DNA from: Flavobacteriales bacterium UBA4110 | GTDB taxonomy: Bacteria; Bacteroidota; Bacteroidia; Flavobacteriales; Weeksellaceae | Direction: 5' to 3' | DNA length: 64,000 nucleotides | Assembly: GCA_002383165.1 (NCBI GenBank) | Contig: DFXK01000012.1 | Span: 22,108-86,107 of the forward strand | In this document: in pieces, positions 1-8,020 of the stretch | Position numbering within the stretch: the stretch's first letter is position 1 | How the letters are laid out: each line of letters opens with the position of its first letter | Position numbers and translations under genes: made by a program | Notes under the pieces: generated by a model | The model's database searches: none | What the model was told of the DNA's origin: nothing | What the model saw: the letters and a program-made list of their open reading frames with translations, nothing else

Positions 1-83
1 GGTGCAAACTCAAAATTTCTGAATGCTTCTGTTTTTGTAAATCCTTCTAATCTAGCTTTATTTAATCCGACAATATTGATCAC
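1..83 (-). CDS. Partial 5' end of an unidentified gene leaving the window
   Basis: An open frame on the minus strand starts at a GTG (positions 83-81) and runs off the left edge for 27 codons. It begins VINIVGLNKARLEGF. An in-frame TGA lies two codons upstream, so GTG is the only plausible start. The frame is too short to identify. It points the same way as the deacetylase gene to its right and is separated from it by about 50 AT-rich bases. Confidence 0.4.
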   Translation of the reverse strand, partial: MINIVGLNKARLEGFTKTEAFRNFEFA

Positions 84-135
84 CGCTCATTGATTTATAG
101 CAAATATAGCAAACACTTTATTCAAAGCATAATTT

Positions 136-1140
136 TCAGCTTCTATTAATAATGTTTTTATGGAGTAGTTTTAAAAATTGATAATAAATGATTTCATTTT
201 TAAGTAGTTTTTGCGCTGGGTAATTTCCTATTTCCATCGGGACTCTTTGGATGTTTCTGGAATAAGAATCTTTTTTGATGCCTGCCGCCCCGAAAGTAAA
301 TTTCAACGCCGGATTTCTTAAAAAGATAGAATCAAAAAAATGATTGGTAACCAAATGATCTGTAAATGGAAAAGCAAAAGAATCATTATAAAATTGATTT
401 TCTGCCATGTAATCCAGAGCTTTTTGGGTGTTTTCTAACTGATTTTCCACAGAAAGCTGATTATAAAACGGGTGATCCCAACCGTGAGAAGCAATTCCAA
501 AACCATCATTCTTGAGTTTTTTCAACTGTTCCAAAGTTATATAAACAGGATTGGTTTTGAGATATTGGTCATAATCTATATCCAGATAATCTGCAATATC
601 ATCTAACTGATTTCGATTATCGAAACTGATATTCAAAATGGAAGAAAAATTATGTTTTAATTCATCTTTGGTCCATCGGAACATTTTTTCTTTGAGTTTA
701 TCGCTTTCGTTAATTTTTGAAACCAGAAGACTGGCTTTATTGCGCCACATCATTTCCTTATTATCAATAAATTTTGGGTTGATGTAGTTAATAGCAAAAA
801 TTCCTTTTCGGAGAAAAATGGGAGAGATGACGTCATAAAACTCACTATAACCATCATCAAAAGTTAATAAAATAGATGGCTTGGAAGTTTTCTTTTGACT
901 GAGATAGTCTTCCCAATTAACGAACTCAAAATGGTTTGACAGAAAGTCTAGATCTTTTTCAAATTGTTTTACCGAACGATAAGGGAAAAGATGTTTAACG
1001 TGTTTTACATCTTCATCAGAAACCAAGTGATAAACCAAAATAAAATCATCAAAAGGTAATAGTCCAGAAAGTTTTTCAAAAGAAAAAATCTGCGTAACAG
1101 GATTGAAGATTCGGAAAATTTTGGATTTAAAGCGCATCAT
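136..1140 (-). CDS. Polysaccharide deacetylase family protein (NodB-like)
   Basis: This 334-residue protein carries the metal-dependent deacetylase signatures of carbohydrate esterase family 4: TFDDG at about residues 93-97 and SHGWDH at about 218-223, which supplies metal-binding histidines. The family removes acetyl groups from polysaccharides such as peptidoglycan or exopolysaccharide. I see no clear cleavable signal peptide. The frame stays open upstream to a TTG at 1176, but that start and an ATG at 1167 lie inside a terminator hairpin. I therefore place the start at the ATG-ATG pair at 1140/1137. The real substrate cannot be told from the sequence. Confidence 0.8.
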   Translation of the reverse strand: MMRFKSKIFRIFNPVTQIFSFEKLSGLLPFDDFILVYHLVSDEDVKHVKHLFPYRSVKQFEKDLDFLSNHFEFVNWEDYLSQKKTSKPSILLTFDDGYSEFYDVISPIFLRKGIFAINYINPKFIDNKEMMWRNKASLLVSKINESDKLKEKMFRWTKDELKHNFSSILNISFDNRNQLDDIADYLDIDYDQYLKTNPVYITLEQLKKLKNDGFGIASHGWDHPFYNQLSVENQLENTQKALDYMAENQFYNDSFAFPFTDHLVTNHFFDSIFLRNPALKFTFGAAGIKKDSYSRNIQRVPMEIGNYPAQKLLKNEIIYYQFLKLLHKNIINRS

Positions 1141-1177
1141 AAAAAAAACTTTGCCAAAGATAATCATCTTTGGCAAA
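1141..1177 (-). terminator. Rho-independent terminator after the S46 peptidase gene
   Basis: On the minus strand a 13-base-pair stem (CTTTGCCAAAGAT with its complement) closes a four-base loop and is followed directly by eight T. It ends transcription from the S46 peptidase gene. The deacetylase start codon follows immediately, so that gene needs either its own promoter or readthrough. Confidence 0.85.
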
Positions 1178-1201
1178 GCTATATTTAATTTAAAGATTTA
1201 A

Positions 1202-3337
1202 TTATTTTACGATTTTCATCTCATTGATTAACCATTTTGCATCGGCATATTTGTCAATCACAAAAAGAATATATTTGGTATCCACCATAATGTTTCTACA
1301 TAATTTAGGATCATAATTGATGTCACTCATCGTGCCTTCCCATTGTCTATCGAAGTTAAGACCAATGAGGTTTCCGTAAGCATCCAAAGCAGGACTTCCA
1401 GAGTTTCCACCAGTTGTGTGATTGGTTGCTGTGAAGTTTACAGGAACATCGCCAGATTTATCTTTATAGATTCCGTAATCTTTGGTGTTGTAAAGACTGA
1501 TTAATTTTTTAGGCAGATCAAATTCATAATCTCCAGGAATATATTTTTCCATCACACCAGCAAGATGCGTTTGATAACCATAATTGACAGCATCTCTAGG
1601 GTTGGAACCTTTCACTTTTCCATAAGTCACACGCAAAGTCGAATTGGCATCTGGAAAGAATTTTCTGTCTTTATCCGTTTCCATTTGCTGAGCCATAAAC
1701 TGCTTTTGCAACGCATCAATTTCAGTTTGATAAGATGTTACCTTCTCTTGAGTTGTTTTTACATAAGTTCCTTTGATAGATGCATAAAGCTGAACAATCG
1801 GATCTTTTTTAAGAGCTTGAACCAAAGCGTTTTGATCTGCAAAAACTTTATCGATGTCAGAATAAACGGTTGCACCGTTCACTTTTCCGCCTCCCATTAC
1901 AACAGAACTTTTTGCCCAGTTTTCTATGGTTGAAATGTTTTGATTTATATCTTTATACTTTTCAAAACCAGTTGGTAAAAATTGCTGAGGCGTTTTGTTG
2001 GCATAAAGTGCAATAACTTTTGCGGTTACTTTTGCATCAAGACCGCTTTCATAATCTTTATAAATTTCTGATAATCTTGATTTTAAATTATCCAAAGATT
2101 TCTGAGAAGAAGTTCCGTTTTCAACAGCTTCTACATAACTCCCAAATAAACTTCCGAGAGCCAATGTCTCTGAATTTCTTGGTAACTCGCTGTAATAAGC
2201 TCTGTTCAAGGCGTAAGGCGCTTGCTCGTTGTAAAGTTTGTTTAATTCATCAATGGTTGTTTTGATGGCTGGGTTTTTTGAAATCAAAGATTGCTCATAT
2301 TTTTGCTTCTTTCCAACAGCATTAGACTTTTTAAGGCCTTCGATTTCTCCTTGCCATTTTTTCCAGGCGTTGGAGATTCTTGCATACTTAGAAGCATACT
2401 TAATTCTTGTCGCATTGTCCACTCTCATTTTTTCGTCAAGGGTTTTCAAAGTGACATCCCGAACAGAAATCATCGCTGGATCAATCTCCGTCATTATTTT
2501 TTCAACCGCTACAGCAGGAAGATATTCCGTTGTTCTTCCTGGGAATCCGAAAACAAAAGTGAAATCATCCTCTTTTTTATCTTTGATAGAAATTGGCAAG
2601 AAATGTTTCGGCGTGTAAGGGATATTATCTTTGGAATATTCTGCAGGTTTATTATTCTTATCAGCATAAATTCTGAACATAGAAAAATCCCCCGTATGTC
2701 TTGGCCAAACCCAGTTGTCTGTATCAGAACCGTATTTCCCAATAGCCTGTGGCGGAGCACCAACTAAACGAATATCTTTGTAAGTCTCTATGACATAAGC
2801 ATAAAACTTATTGCCATAATACATAGATCTTACAGAGATTTTCTGATAGCTCTCAGGTTTTTGAGAAGCAATGTAAGCATCTGTGTTTTGTTTGATTTTA
2901 GCATCCAGATCTTTTCCTTTCAGACTTTCAGTTCCTGCAAGAATGTCTTTAGTCACTTCTTTGATATCTGTGATGAAATCAACCGTTACGCCAGGATTTG
3001 GTAATTCTCCATTCATATCTTTTGCCCAAAATCCGTTAGTCAAAAGGTCATTTTCTACAGTAGAATGAGATTGGATATTGTCATAACCACAATGGTGATT
3101 GGTTAGTAACAATCCTTTTCCCGAAATGATTTCCGCAGTACAACCACCATCAAACTGAACAACAGCATCTTTAATACTGGCCTTTTCCGGATTGAAAATA
3201 TCTTTTGCAGAAATCTTCATTCCCAGTTCTTTCATTTCTTTTTCATTGACTTCTGTCGGAATCCACATTCCTCCGTATTGCTGTGCAAATGTCATCATTG
3301 TGGACAAAGCAAAAGCTGATAAGAGAATTTTTTTCAT
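1202..3337 (-). CDS. Secreted S46 family dipeptidyl-peptidase, DPP11-like
   Basis: This 711-residue protein has a signal peptide (residues 1-18 or so, then QQYGGMW). S46 serine peptidase signatures are TNHHCGY at 79-85 (catalytic His) and GNSGSP around Ser646. The middle segment DNWVWPRHTGDFS contains the region of the catalytic Asp. In Porphyromonas gingivalis enzymes, the residue 18 positions after the catalytic Ser sets specificity: Arg in DPP11 (Asp/Glu at P1) and Gly in DPP7 (hydrophobic). Here that position is Arg664, in GLNFDRQWEG, which predicts acidic specificity. These enzymes act in the periplasm on oligopeptides and feed amino-acid catabolism. The length is normal for the family. 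The gene is probably monocistronic, since a strong terminator follows. Confidence 0.93.
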   Translation of the reverse strand: MKKILLSAFALSTMMTFAQQYGGMWIPTEVNEKEMKELGMKISAKDIFNPEKASIKDAVVQFDGGCTAEIISGKGLLLTNHHCGYDNIQSHSTVENDLLTNGFWAKDMNGELPNPGVTVDFITDIKEVTKDILAGTESLKGKDLDAKIKQNTDAYIASQKPESYQKISVRSMYYGNKFYAYVIETYKDIRLVGAPPQAIGKYGSDTDNWVWPRHTGDFSMFRIYADKNNKPAEYSKDNIPYTPKHFLPISIKDKKEDDFTFVFGFPGRTTEYLPAVAVEKIMTEIDPAMISVRDVTLKTLDEKMRVDNATRIKYASKYARISNAWKKWQGEIEGLKKSNAVGKKQKYEQSLISKNPAIKTTIDELNKLYNEQAPYALNRAYYSELPRNSETLALGSLFGSYVEAVENGTSSQKSLDNLKSRLSEIYKDYESGLDAKVTAKVIALYANKTPQQFLPTGFEKYKDINQNISTIENWAKSSVVMGGGKVNGATVYSDIDKVFADQNALVQALKKDPIVQLYASIKGTYVKTTQEKVTSYQTEIDALQKQFMAQQMETDKDRKFFPDANSTLRVTYGKVKGSNPRDAVNYGYQTHLAGVMEKYIPGDYEFDLPKKLISLYNTKDYGIYKDKSGDVPVNFTATNHTTGGNSGSPALDAYGNLIGLNFDRQWEGTMSDINYDPKLCRNIMVDTKYILFVIDKYADAKWLINEMKIVK

Positions 3338-3435
3338 TGATAAATTTTAAAGTTTACGAATTTAAAGAAAATATTTATAACGGTTATTTTAAACACTTTT
3401 CAAGCATAAAAAAAGAACCTAAATATTAGATTCCT

Positions 3436-3846
3436 TTATAATACATTTGCATTTTTTTCGCTTAATCGGTCTGCAACATATTCAATTTTTGTTTTGCCGT
3501 GAGGTTTTGGATTTCCGTTTTCATCTAAGCCTACAAAAACTAATTTATCAATAGTGATGATAATCTGATGTGTCATTTTGTTTCTAACTTCACATCTCAG
3601 TGCGAGAGAGGTTCTACCAAATTCCACTGCTTCAATTCCAATTTCGATAATATCGCCTTGTTTTGCAGAGCTCACAAAATTGATTTCAGAGATATACTTT
3701 GTAACCGCCCTCGAATTTTCTAACTGAATAATTGCATAAAGTGCCGCTTCTTCATCTATCCATTGCAAAAGTCTCCCTCCAAAAAGTGAATGGTTGGGGT
3801 TAAGGTCTTCTGGTTTTATCCATTTTCTGGTATGATAATTCATCAT
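3436..3846 (-). CDS. Acyl-CoA thioesterase, YciA-type hotdog protein
   Basis: The 136-residue protein is a single hotdog-fold thioesterase domain. It has the YciA/BACH-type active-site segment NPNHSLFGGRLLQWIDEEAA (Asn18, Gly24, Asp31) followed by the beta strand IIITIDKLVFVGLDENGNP. It should hydrolyse acyl-CoA to free acid and CoA in the cytoplasm. The two adjacent start codons at 3846 and 3843 cannot be told apart. A -7 promoter box (TACCTTTG on the minus strand, 3879-3872) lies about 25 bases upstream. The chain-length preference is not readable from the sequence. Confidence 0.88.
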   Translation of the reverse strand: MMNYHTRKWIKPEDLNPNHSLFGGRLLQWIDEEAALYAIIQLENSRAVTKYISEINFVSSAKQGDIIEIGIEAVEFGRTSLALRCEVRNKMTHQIIITIDKLVFVGLDENGNPKPHGKTKIEYVADRLSEKNANVL

Positions 3847-3871
3847 AATTCTATAGCATTTTAATTTGTTA

Positions 3872-3879
3872 CAAAGGTA
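3872..3879 (-). promoter_or_regulatory. -7 promoter box of the thioesterase gene
   Basis: TACCTTTG on the minus strand matches the Bacteroidota -7 consensus TAnnTTTG. It lies about 25 bases before the start codon. No clear TTTG -33 element is visible at the usual spacing. Confidence 0.4.
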
Positions 3880-3975
3880 AAATTTCCTCAGGAATTTAAC
3901 AGTTTTACAACATAGAAAATATGGATGATGACATTAATTTTTAGAAATATTAATCTAAAATTTTTTGGTTGAATT

Positions 3976-4004
3976 TTTGATTCTCTAGAATCTTAGTATT
4001 TTTG
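3976..4004 (+). promoter_or_regulatory. Promoter of the agmatine-to-putrescine operon
   Basis: TTTG at 3976-3979 is followed after 17 bases by TATTTTTG at 3997-4004, matching the Bacteroidota -33/-7 promoter pattern. Transcription would begin near 4011, leaving a leader of about ten bases before aguB. Confidence 0.6.
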
Positions 4005-4020
4005 TAAAAATTTAGATTAA

Positions 4021-4896
4021 ATGTCAAAAGTAAAAATAGGTACAGTTCAGATGTCTTGTGTTGCTGATAAGCAATCTAATCTGAACAAAGCCATTGAAAA
4101 AATAAAAGAAGCCGCTGCAAAAGGTGCTCAAATTGTTTGTTTACAAGAACTTTTTACATCGTTATATTTTTGTGATGTAGAAGATTATGTTAATTTTGAT
4201 TTGGCAGAAGCAATTCCCGGTCCTTCAACCGATGCACTTTCTGCAGTTGCTAAAGAATTGGGTGTTGTTATTATCGCTTCATTATTCGAGAAAAGAGCGC
4301 AAGGTCTTTATCATAATACAACGGCTGTCATAGATGCAGATGGAACTTATCTTGGTAAATATCGTAAAATGCACATCCCTGATGATCCTGCTTTTTATGA
4401 AAAATTCTATTTCACACCAGGTGATTTAGGTTACAAAAATTTTAATACGAAGTTTGGAAGAATTGGCGTGTTGATTTGCTGGGATCAATGGTATCCGGAA
4501 GCTTCAAGAATTACAGCTTTGATGGGAGCTGATATTATGTTTTATCCAACAGCGATTGGTTGGGCAACAGATCAAGACGAGGAAACCAATCAAGACCAAT
4601 ATAATGCTTGGCAGACGATTCAGCGTTCTCACGCAGTTGCAAACGGCGTTCCTGTAGTTTCTGTCAATAGAGTAGGTTTTGAACAAGATGGCGCTATGAA
4701 ATTCTGGGGTGGAAGTTTTGTAACTAACGCTCAAGGAAAGTTGTTATATCTTGGTTCTCACGATAAGGAAGAAGTTGTAGTAACAGAAGTAGACCTTTCT
4801 CAATCAGATTATATGAGAAAGCACTGGCCTTTCTTGAGAGACAGAAGAATAGAAACTTATTCGCCGATTACAAAACGTTTTATTGACGAGGACTAA
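4021..4896 (+). CDS. aguB: N-carbamoylputrescine amidase
   Basis: The 291-residue protein is a nitrilase-superfamily (carbon-nitrogen hydrolase) enzyme. The Glu-Lys-Cys triad is readable as Glu43 (CLQELF), Lys116 (KYRKMHIPDD) and Cys153 (LICWDQWYPE). The WDQWYPE segment and the length match N-carbamoylputrescine amidase, which converts N-carbamoylputrescine to putrescine, CO2 and ammonia. Agmatine deiminase, which makes its substrate, is encoded just downstream at 5363, so the two form a polyamine pathway. A four-helix-bundle gene has been inserted between them. A good promoter ends 16 bases before the ATG. Confidence 0.93.
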   Translation: MSKVKIGTVQMSCVADKQSNLNKAIEKIKEAAAKGAQIVCLQELFTSLYFCDVEDYVNFDLAEAIPGPSTDALSAVAKELGVVIIASLFEKRAQGLYHNTTAVIDADGTYLGKYRKMHIPDDPAFYEKFYFTPGDLGYKNFNTKFGRIGVLICWDQWYPEASRITALMGADIMFYPTAIGWATDQDEETNQDQYNAWQTIQRSHAVANGVPVVSVNRVGFEQDGAMKFWGGSFVTNAQGKLLYLGSHDKEEVVVTEVDLSQSDYMRKHWPFLRDRRIETYSPITKRFIDED

Positions 4897-5426
4897 TGTC
4901 AGAGGTCAGATGACCGATGACGGAAGATGGATGACTTTAAATTTTGCAACAATTATTAAAACATAATAATAAAAACTTCGGACATCTGTCTTCCGACTTC
5001 CCACAACAAAATGGCTTTTAAATTTGAAAAATTGCGGGTTTGGCAAAAAGCTTTGGAATTATCAGCATTAGTTCATAATGTCTCAAGAGAATTTCCAAAG
5101 GAAGAATTGTTTATTCTTACTTCTCAAATTAAAAGAGCGGCAGATTCTGTTAATTTGAATATTGCAGAAGGTTCTACAGGACAATCGAATAAAGAATTTA
5201 TTAAGTTCTTGAGATATTCTTTACGTTCTAATATAGAAGTAGTAAGTTGTATTTTTATAGCAAAAGAAAGAGAAATTATTTCGGAAGAAAATTTTAATAA
5301 AATATATGAGATGAGTGAAGAAATTTTGGCAATGATTACAGCACTCATCAAAAAATTAGATAATGAGCAACAACAATAATTCCGAATTACAATCTTCGGA
5401 CCTCGGACATCAGACTTTGGACTTGG
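4897..5426 (+). mobile_element. Four-helix-bundle unit flanked by inverted low-complexity repeats (copy 1)
   Basis: Purine-rich repeat text (GGTCAGATGACCGATGACGG and similar words) fills 4897-4935, directly after the aguB stop. The opposite-sense text (ATCTGTCTTCCGACTTCCC) fills 4977-5004, just before the four-helix-bundle start. Similar opposite-sense text (CTTCGGACCTCGGACATCAG) runs from 5391 to 5426, inside the aguA coding sequence. The same layout recurs at 60101-60561. I infer an inserted unit. Mobility and a mechanism are not shown, and no transposase is present. Confidence 0.4.
5011..5379 (+). CDS. Four helix bundle protein (23S rRNA intervening-sequence protein family)
   Basis: The 122-residue protein starts FKFEKLRVWQKALELS and has the family core LTSQIKRAADSVNLNIAEGS, then EFIKFLRYSLRSNIEVV. 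These are hallmarks of the small four-helix-bundle family related to proteins encoded in 23S rRNA intervening sequences and to Avd of diversity-generating retroelements. Its molecular function is unknown. A paralogue with the same motif order lies at 60153-60509. The gene splits the aguB-aguA pair, and its last 17 bases overlap the aguA start, so it was probably inserted into an existing operon. No reverse transcriptase or rRNA gene is nearby. Confidence 0.85.
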   Translation: MAFKFEKLRVWQKALELSALVHNVSREFPKEELFILTSQIKRAADSVNLNIAEGSTGQSNKEFIKFLRYSLRSNIEVVSCIFIAKEREIISEENFNKIYEMSEEILAMITALIKKLDNEQQQ

Positions 5427-6451
5427 AAAACTACATTTTCCCCGCAGAATGGGAAGAACACGAAGCAACTTGGTTGTCTTGGCCTCACAAAGAAGAATCT
5501 TGGCCGGAAAGAATCGATTTGATTTATCCAGCTTACGCGCAATTCATCGCTGAATTGACGAAAGGCGAATTTGTTTGCATCAATGTAAAAGACCAAGAAA
5601 TGCAGGCTTTTGCAATGGAACATATTTCCGAAGCTGGCGCAGATATTTCTAAAGTTGAATTTTATTTTCACGAAACCAACGACGCTTGGTGCAGAGACCA
5701 CGGTCCAGCATTTTTAGTGAATAAAAACGGAGAAGAACCTAAAAAAATCATTGTGGATTGGGGCTTCAATGCGTGGGGAGGAAAATATCCTCCATTCGAA
5801 TTGGATGATGTGATTCCGACTAAAATTGCTGAAGAAAAAGGATTGCCTGTTCTTTATCCCGGAATAATTATGGAAGGCGGTTCTGTTGAATTTAACGGTG
5901 CTGGAACGGTTTTGACTTCAAAATCTTGCTTGCTTAATGAAAACAGGAATCCACATCTTTCTCAGGAAGAAGTAGAAGAGTTTTTGAAAAAATATTATGG
6001 GCAAAAGCAAGTTCTTTGGGTAGATGATGGCATTGTTGGTGATGATACAGACGGCCACGTAGATGATACAATCCGTTTTGTGAATGAAAATACTGTTTTG
6101 ACTGTTATCGAAGCTAATCCTGAAGATGATAATTACGAAATTCTTCAAACCAATCTTCGTCAGTTAGAAGAAATGACTTTGCTCAACGGCGAAAAGCTGA
6201 ATATCATCAAACTTCCAATGCCTGACCCAGTTTACTGTGATGGACAAAGGTTGCCAGCTTCTTATGCTAATTTCTACATCGCCAACAAATCGGTGATTGT
6301 TCCTACTTACAGATGTGATAAAGATGAATTGGCTTTAGAAATCATTCAAAAATGTTTTCCAGATAGAGAAGTGGTTGGGATAGATTCTACCGACATTATT
6401 TGGGGATTGGGAAGCTTCCATTGTCTAAGTCAACAAGAACCTTTAGTATAA
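5363..6451 (+). CDS. aguA: Agmatine deiminase
   Basis: The 362-residue enzyme converts agmatine to N-carbamoylputrescine and ammonia. It belongs to the guanidino-group modifying family. Visible motifs are FPAEWEEHEATWLSWPH near the N-terminus, NDAWCRDHGPAF, MEGGSVEFNG, and the catalytic Cys354 in GLGSFHCLSQQEP. The first 20 or so residues (SELQSSDLGHQTLDLE) are not part of the usual family start. They are encoded by repeat sequence, and the start codon itself sits inside the upstream four-helix-bundle gene. No other Met precedes the conserved FPAEW, so the repeat seems to have supplied a new N-terminus. The gene ends in a good terminator. Confidence 0.92.
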   Translation: MSNNNNSELQSSDLGHQTLDLENYIFPAEWEEHEATWLSWPHKEESWPERIDLIYPAYAQFIAELTKGEFVCINVKDQEMQAFAMEHISEAGADISKVEFYFHETNDAWCRDHGPAFLVNKNGEEPKKIIVDWGFNAWGGKYPPFELDDVIPTKIAEEKGLPVLYPGIIMEGGSVEFNGAGTVLTSKSCLLNENRNPHLSQEEVEEFLKKYYGQKQVLWVDDGIVGDDTDGHVDDTIRFVNENTVLTVIEANPEDDNYEILQTNLRQLEEMTLLNGEKLNIIKLPMPDPVYCDGQRLPASYANFYIANKSVIVPTYRCDKDELALEIIQKCFPDREVVGIDSTDIIWGLGSFHCLSQQEPLV

Positions 6452-6455
6452 AATC

Positions 6456-6484
6456 AATCCGCTTAAAAAGCGGATTTTTATTTT
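6456..6484 (+). terminator. Terminator of the agu operon
   Basis: A nine-base-pair stem AATCCGCTT/AAGCGGATT with a three-base loop is followed by a T-rich run just after the aguA stop. Confidence 0.8.
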
Positions 6485-6501
6485 AATTGTAAATTTATCA
6501 A

Positions 6502-7899
6502 ATGAGCGAAACTTTGCCTCTAGATTCCGTTAAAAAATTTCTTCCACTAATATTAGCAACTGCGATTTTTATGCAGATGCTGGATTCTACGATTCTGAAT
6601 ACATCTTTGCCTTCGATTGCCAGAGATTTGAACGAATCTCCACTTAATATGCAGAACACAATCATAAGTTATGTTCTCACATTAGCCCTGTTTATGCCTG
6701 TTAGCGGATTTTTGGCGGACAAATTCGGGACGAAGAATGTTTTCATAATATCATTGGTTTTATTTTCACTCGGTTCGTTGTTTTGTTCTTTGTCACAAAA
6801 TTTAACAGAATTGGTGATTTCCAGAGTGATTCAGGGTGTAGGCGGAAGTTTGATGACGCCTGTTGGGAAACTCGCATTGATTAAAACATTTGACAAAAGT
6901 GAACTTCTCAAGGCAATGAATTACGCGATTATTCCTGCGTTGATTGGTCCCGTTTTAGGACCTTTGGTTGGTGGATATTTGGTCGATTATTTGTCTTGGC
7001 ACTGGATTTTTCTAATTAATATTCCAATTGGAGTTTTAGGAATTGTTTTGGGCTTAAAATATATGCCGAATTACAAATCTCCCGTCATCGATTTTGACTT
7101 GAAAGGCTTTCTAATTTTCGCAATGGCTTCGTTATCACTTTCTATTTCATTAGAATTATTCGGGAATGCAAAAAATATTACGCCAGTTTTGTTGGTGTTT
7201 TTGTTAGGATTCTTGATGTTGTTTTTTTATTATAAACACGCCAAAAAAGATAATAATCCCATATTTCCGCTCAATCTTTTTCAGGTTCGTACGTTTAGAG
7301 TTGGGATTTTGGGGAATTTAGCGACCAGATTGGGAATCAGTTCTATTCCGCTTTTGGTTCCGTTGATGATTCAGATTGCTTACGGACAATCGGCCTTTAC
7401 TTCAGGTTGGATTGTTGCTCCAATGGCACTCACATCGATGTTTGGGAAGTCTGCGGTTATCAAGATTTTGGATAGATTCGGATATCGTTCAACGTTGATG
7501 GTCAATACATTTATTATCGGTTTTCTCATTTGTTGTCTGGCGATTCCGAGTATTCATAGCTCAATTTATTGGTATGTACCGCTTTTGTTGTTGCTTGGAT
7601 TTTTCAACTCAATACAATTCACATCAATGAATACTATTTCCATAGCAGATTTACGAAATTATCAGACCAGCAGCGGAAATTCTTTAGTTGCTGTAAATCA
7701 GCAGTTGGCGATGGGATTCGGGATTGCATTTGGTTTGATTGTTCTGAAGATTTTCGAAGGCGATACCAAATTCATCAATAACGAGGTTCACAATGCTTTC
7801 AGATATACATTTTTGGTTGTTGGTTTTCTAACGATTATTTCTGGTTTGGTTTTCAGAAGACTGAATTTCCGTGACGGAGATAATATGAAATCAGTTTAA
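6502..7899 (+). CDS. MFS transporter, DHA2 (EmrB/QacA-like) drug exporter family
   Basis: The 465-residue protein is strongly hydrophobic, with about 14 predicted membrane segments. It has DHA2-type motifs: motif D1 around LDSTILNTSLPSIA, motif A at GFLADKFGTKNVF, and motif C, GPVLGPLVGGYL, in the fifth helix. The family exports drugs or other small molecules from the cytoplasm using the proton gradient. There is no adjacent membrane-fusion or outer-membrane channel gene, so it probably works alone across the inner membrane. The substrate is unknown. The gene sits between the agu terminator and a dispersed repeat. Confidence 0.88.
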   Translation: MSETLPLDSVKKFLPLILATAIFMQMLDSTILNTSLPSIARDLNESPLNMQNTIISYVLTLALFMPVSGFLADKFGTKNVFIISLVLFSLGSLFCSLSQNLTELVISRVIQGVGGSLMTPVGKLALIKTFDKSELLKAMNYAIIPALIGPVLGPLVGGYLVDYLSWHWIFLINIPIGVLGIVLGLKYMPNYKSPVIDFDLKGFLIFAMASLSLSISLELFGNAKNITPVLLVFLLGFLMLFFYYKHAKKDNNPIFPLNLFQVRTFRVGILGNLATRLGISSIPLLVPLMIQIAYGQSAFTSGWIVAPMALTSMFGKSAVIKILDRFGYRSTLMVNTFIIGFLICCLAIPSIHSSIYWYVPLLLLLGFFNSIQFTSMNTISIADLRNYQTSSGNSLVAVNQQLAMGFGIAFGLIVLKIFEGDTKFINNEVHNAFRYTFLVVGFLTIISGLVFRRLNFRDGDNMKSV

Positions 7900-7918
7900 A
7901 AGATAATTTAATAAATTT

Positions 7919-8006
7919 GGGCAGCTTAATCCGCCCTCCGTTCCCGCTTTTTTCTTTTTAAATAAAAAGAAAAAGAGCTCCACTCAGGTCGGGCTGCGAG
8001 CAATTC
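7919..8006 (+). repeat. Dispersed palindromic repeat (divergent copy)
   Basis: This intergenic stretch begins GCAGCTTAATCCGCCC and contains the hairpin CTTTTTCTTT-type arm pairing with AAAGAAAAAG. It ends with GGTCGGGCTGCG. It resembles the better-conserved repeats at 34137-34265 and 62902-62991, which begin GGAGCTTAATCCCGC and end in a TCGGGGCTA segment, but it is clearly diverged. The hairpin may also end transcription of the MFS gene. Confidence 0.5.
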
Positions 8007-8020
8007 AAAGTTTAATATAA

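Noticed and set aside
1141..1176. Longer N-terminus of the deacetylase, starting at 1176 or 1167
   Set aside because: It lies inside a perfect terminator hairpin with a T tract; the ATG pair at 1140/1137 follows directly.
1565..2767. Plus-strand frames inside the S46 peptidase gene
   Set aside because: They are antisense shadows of a well-supported gene and show no domain.
5011..5379. Diversity-generating retroelement (Avd-like gene)
   Set aside because: There is no reverse transcriptase and no template/variable repeat pair near either four-helix-bundle gene.
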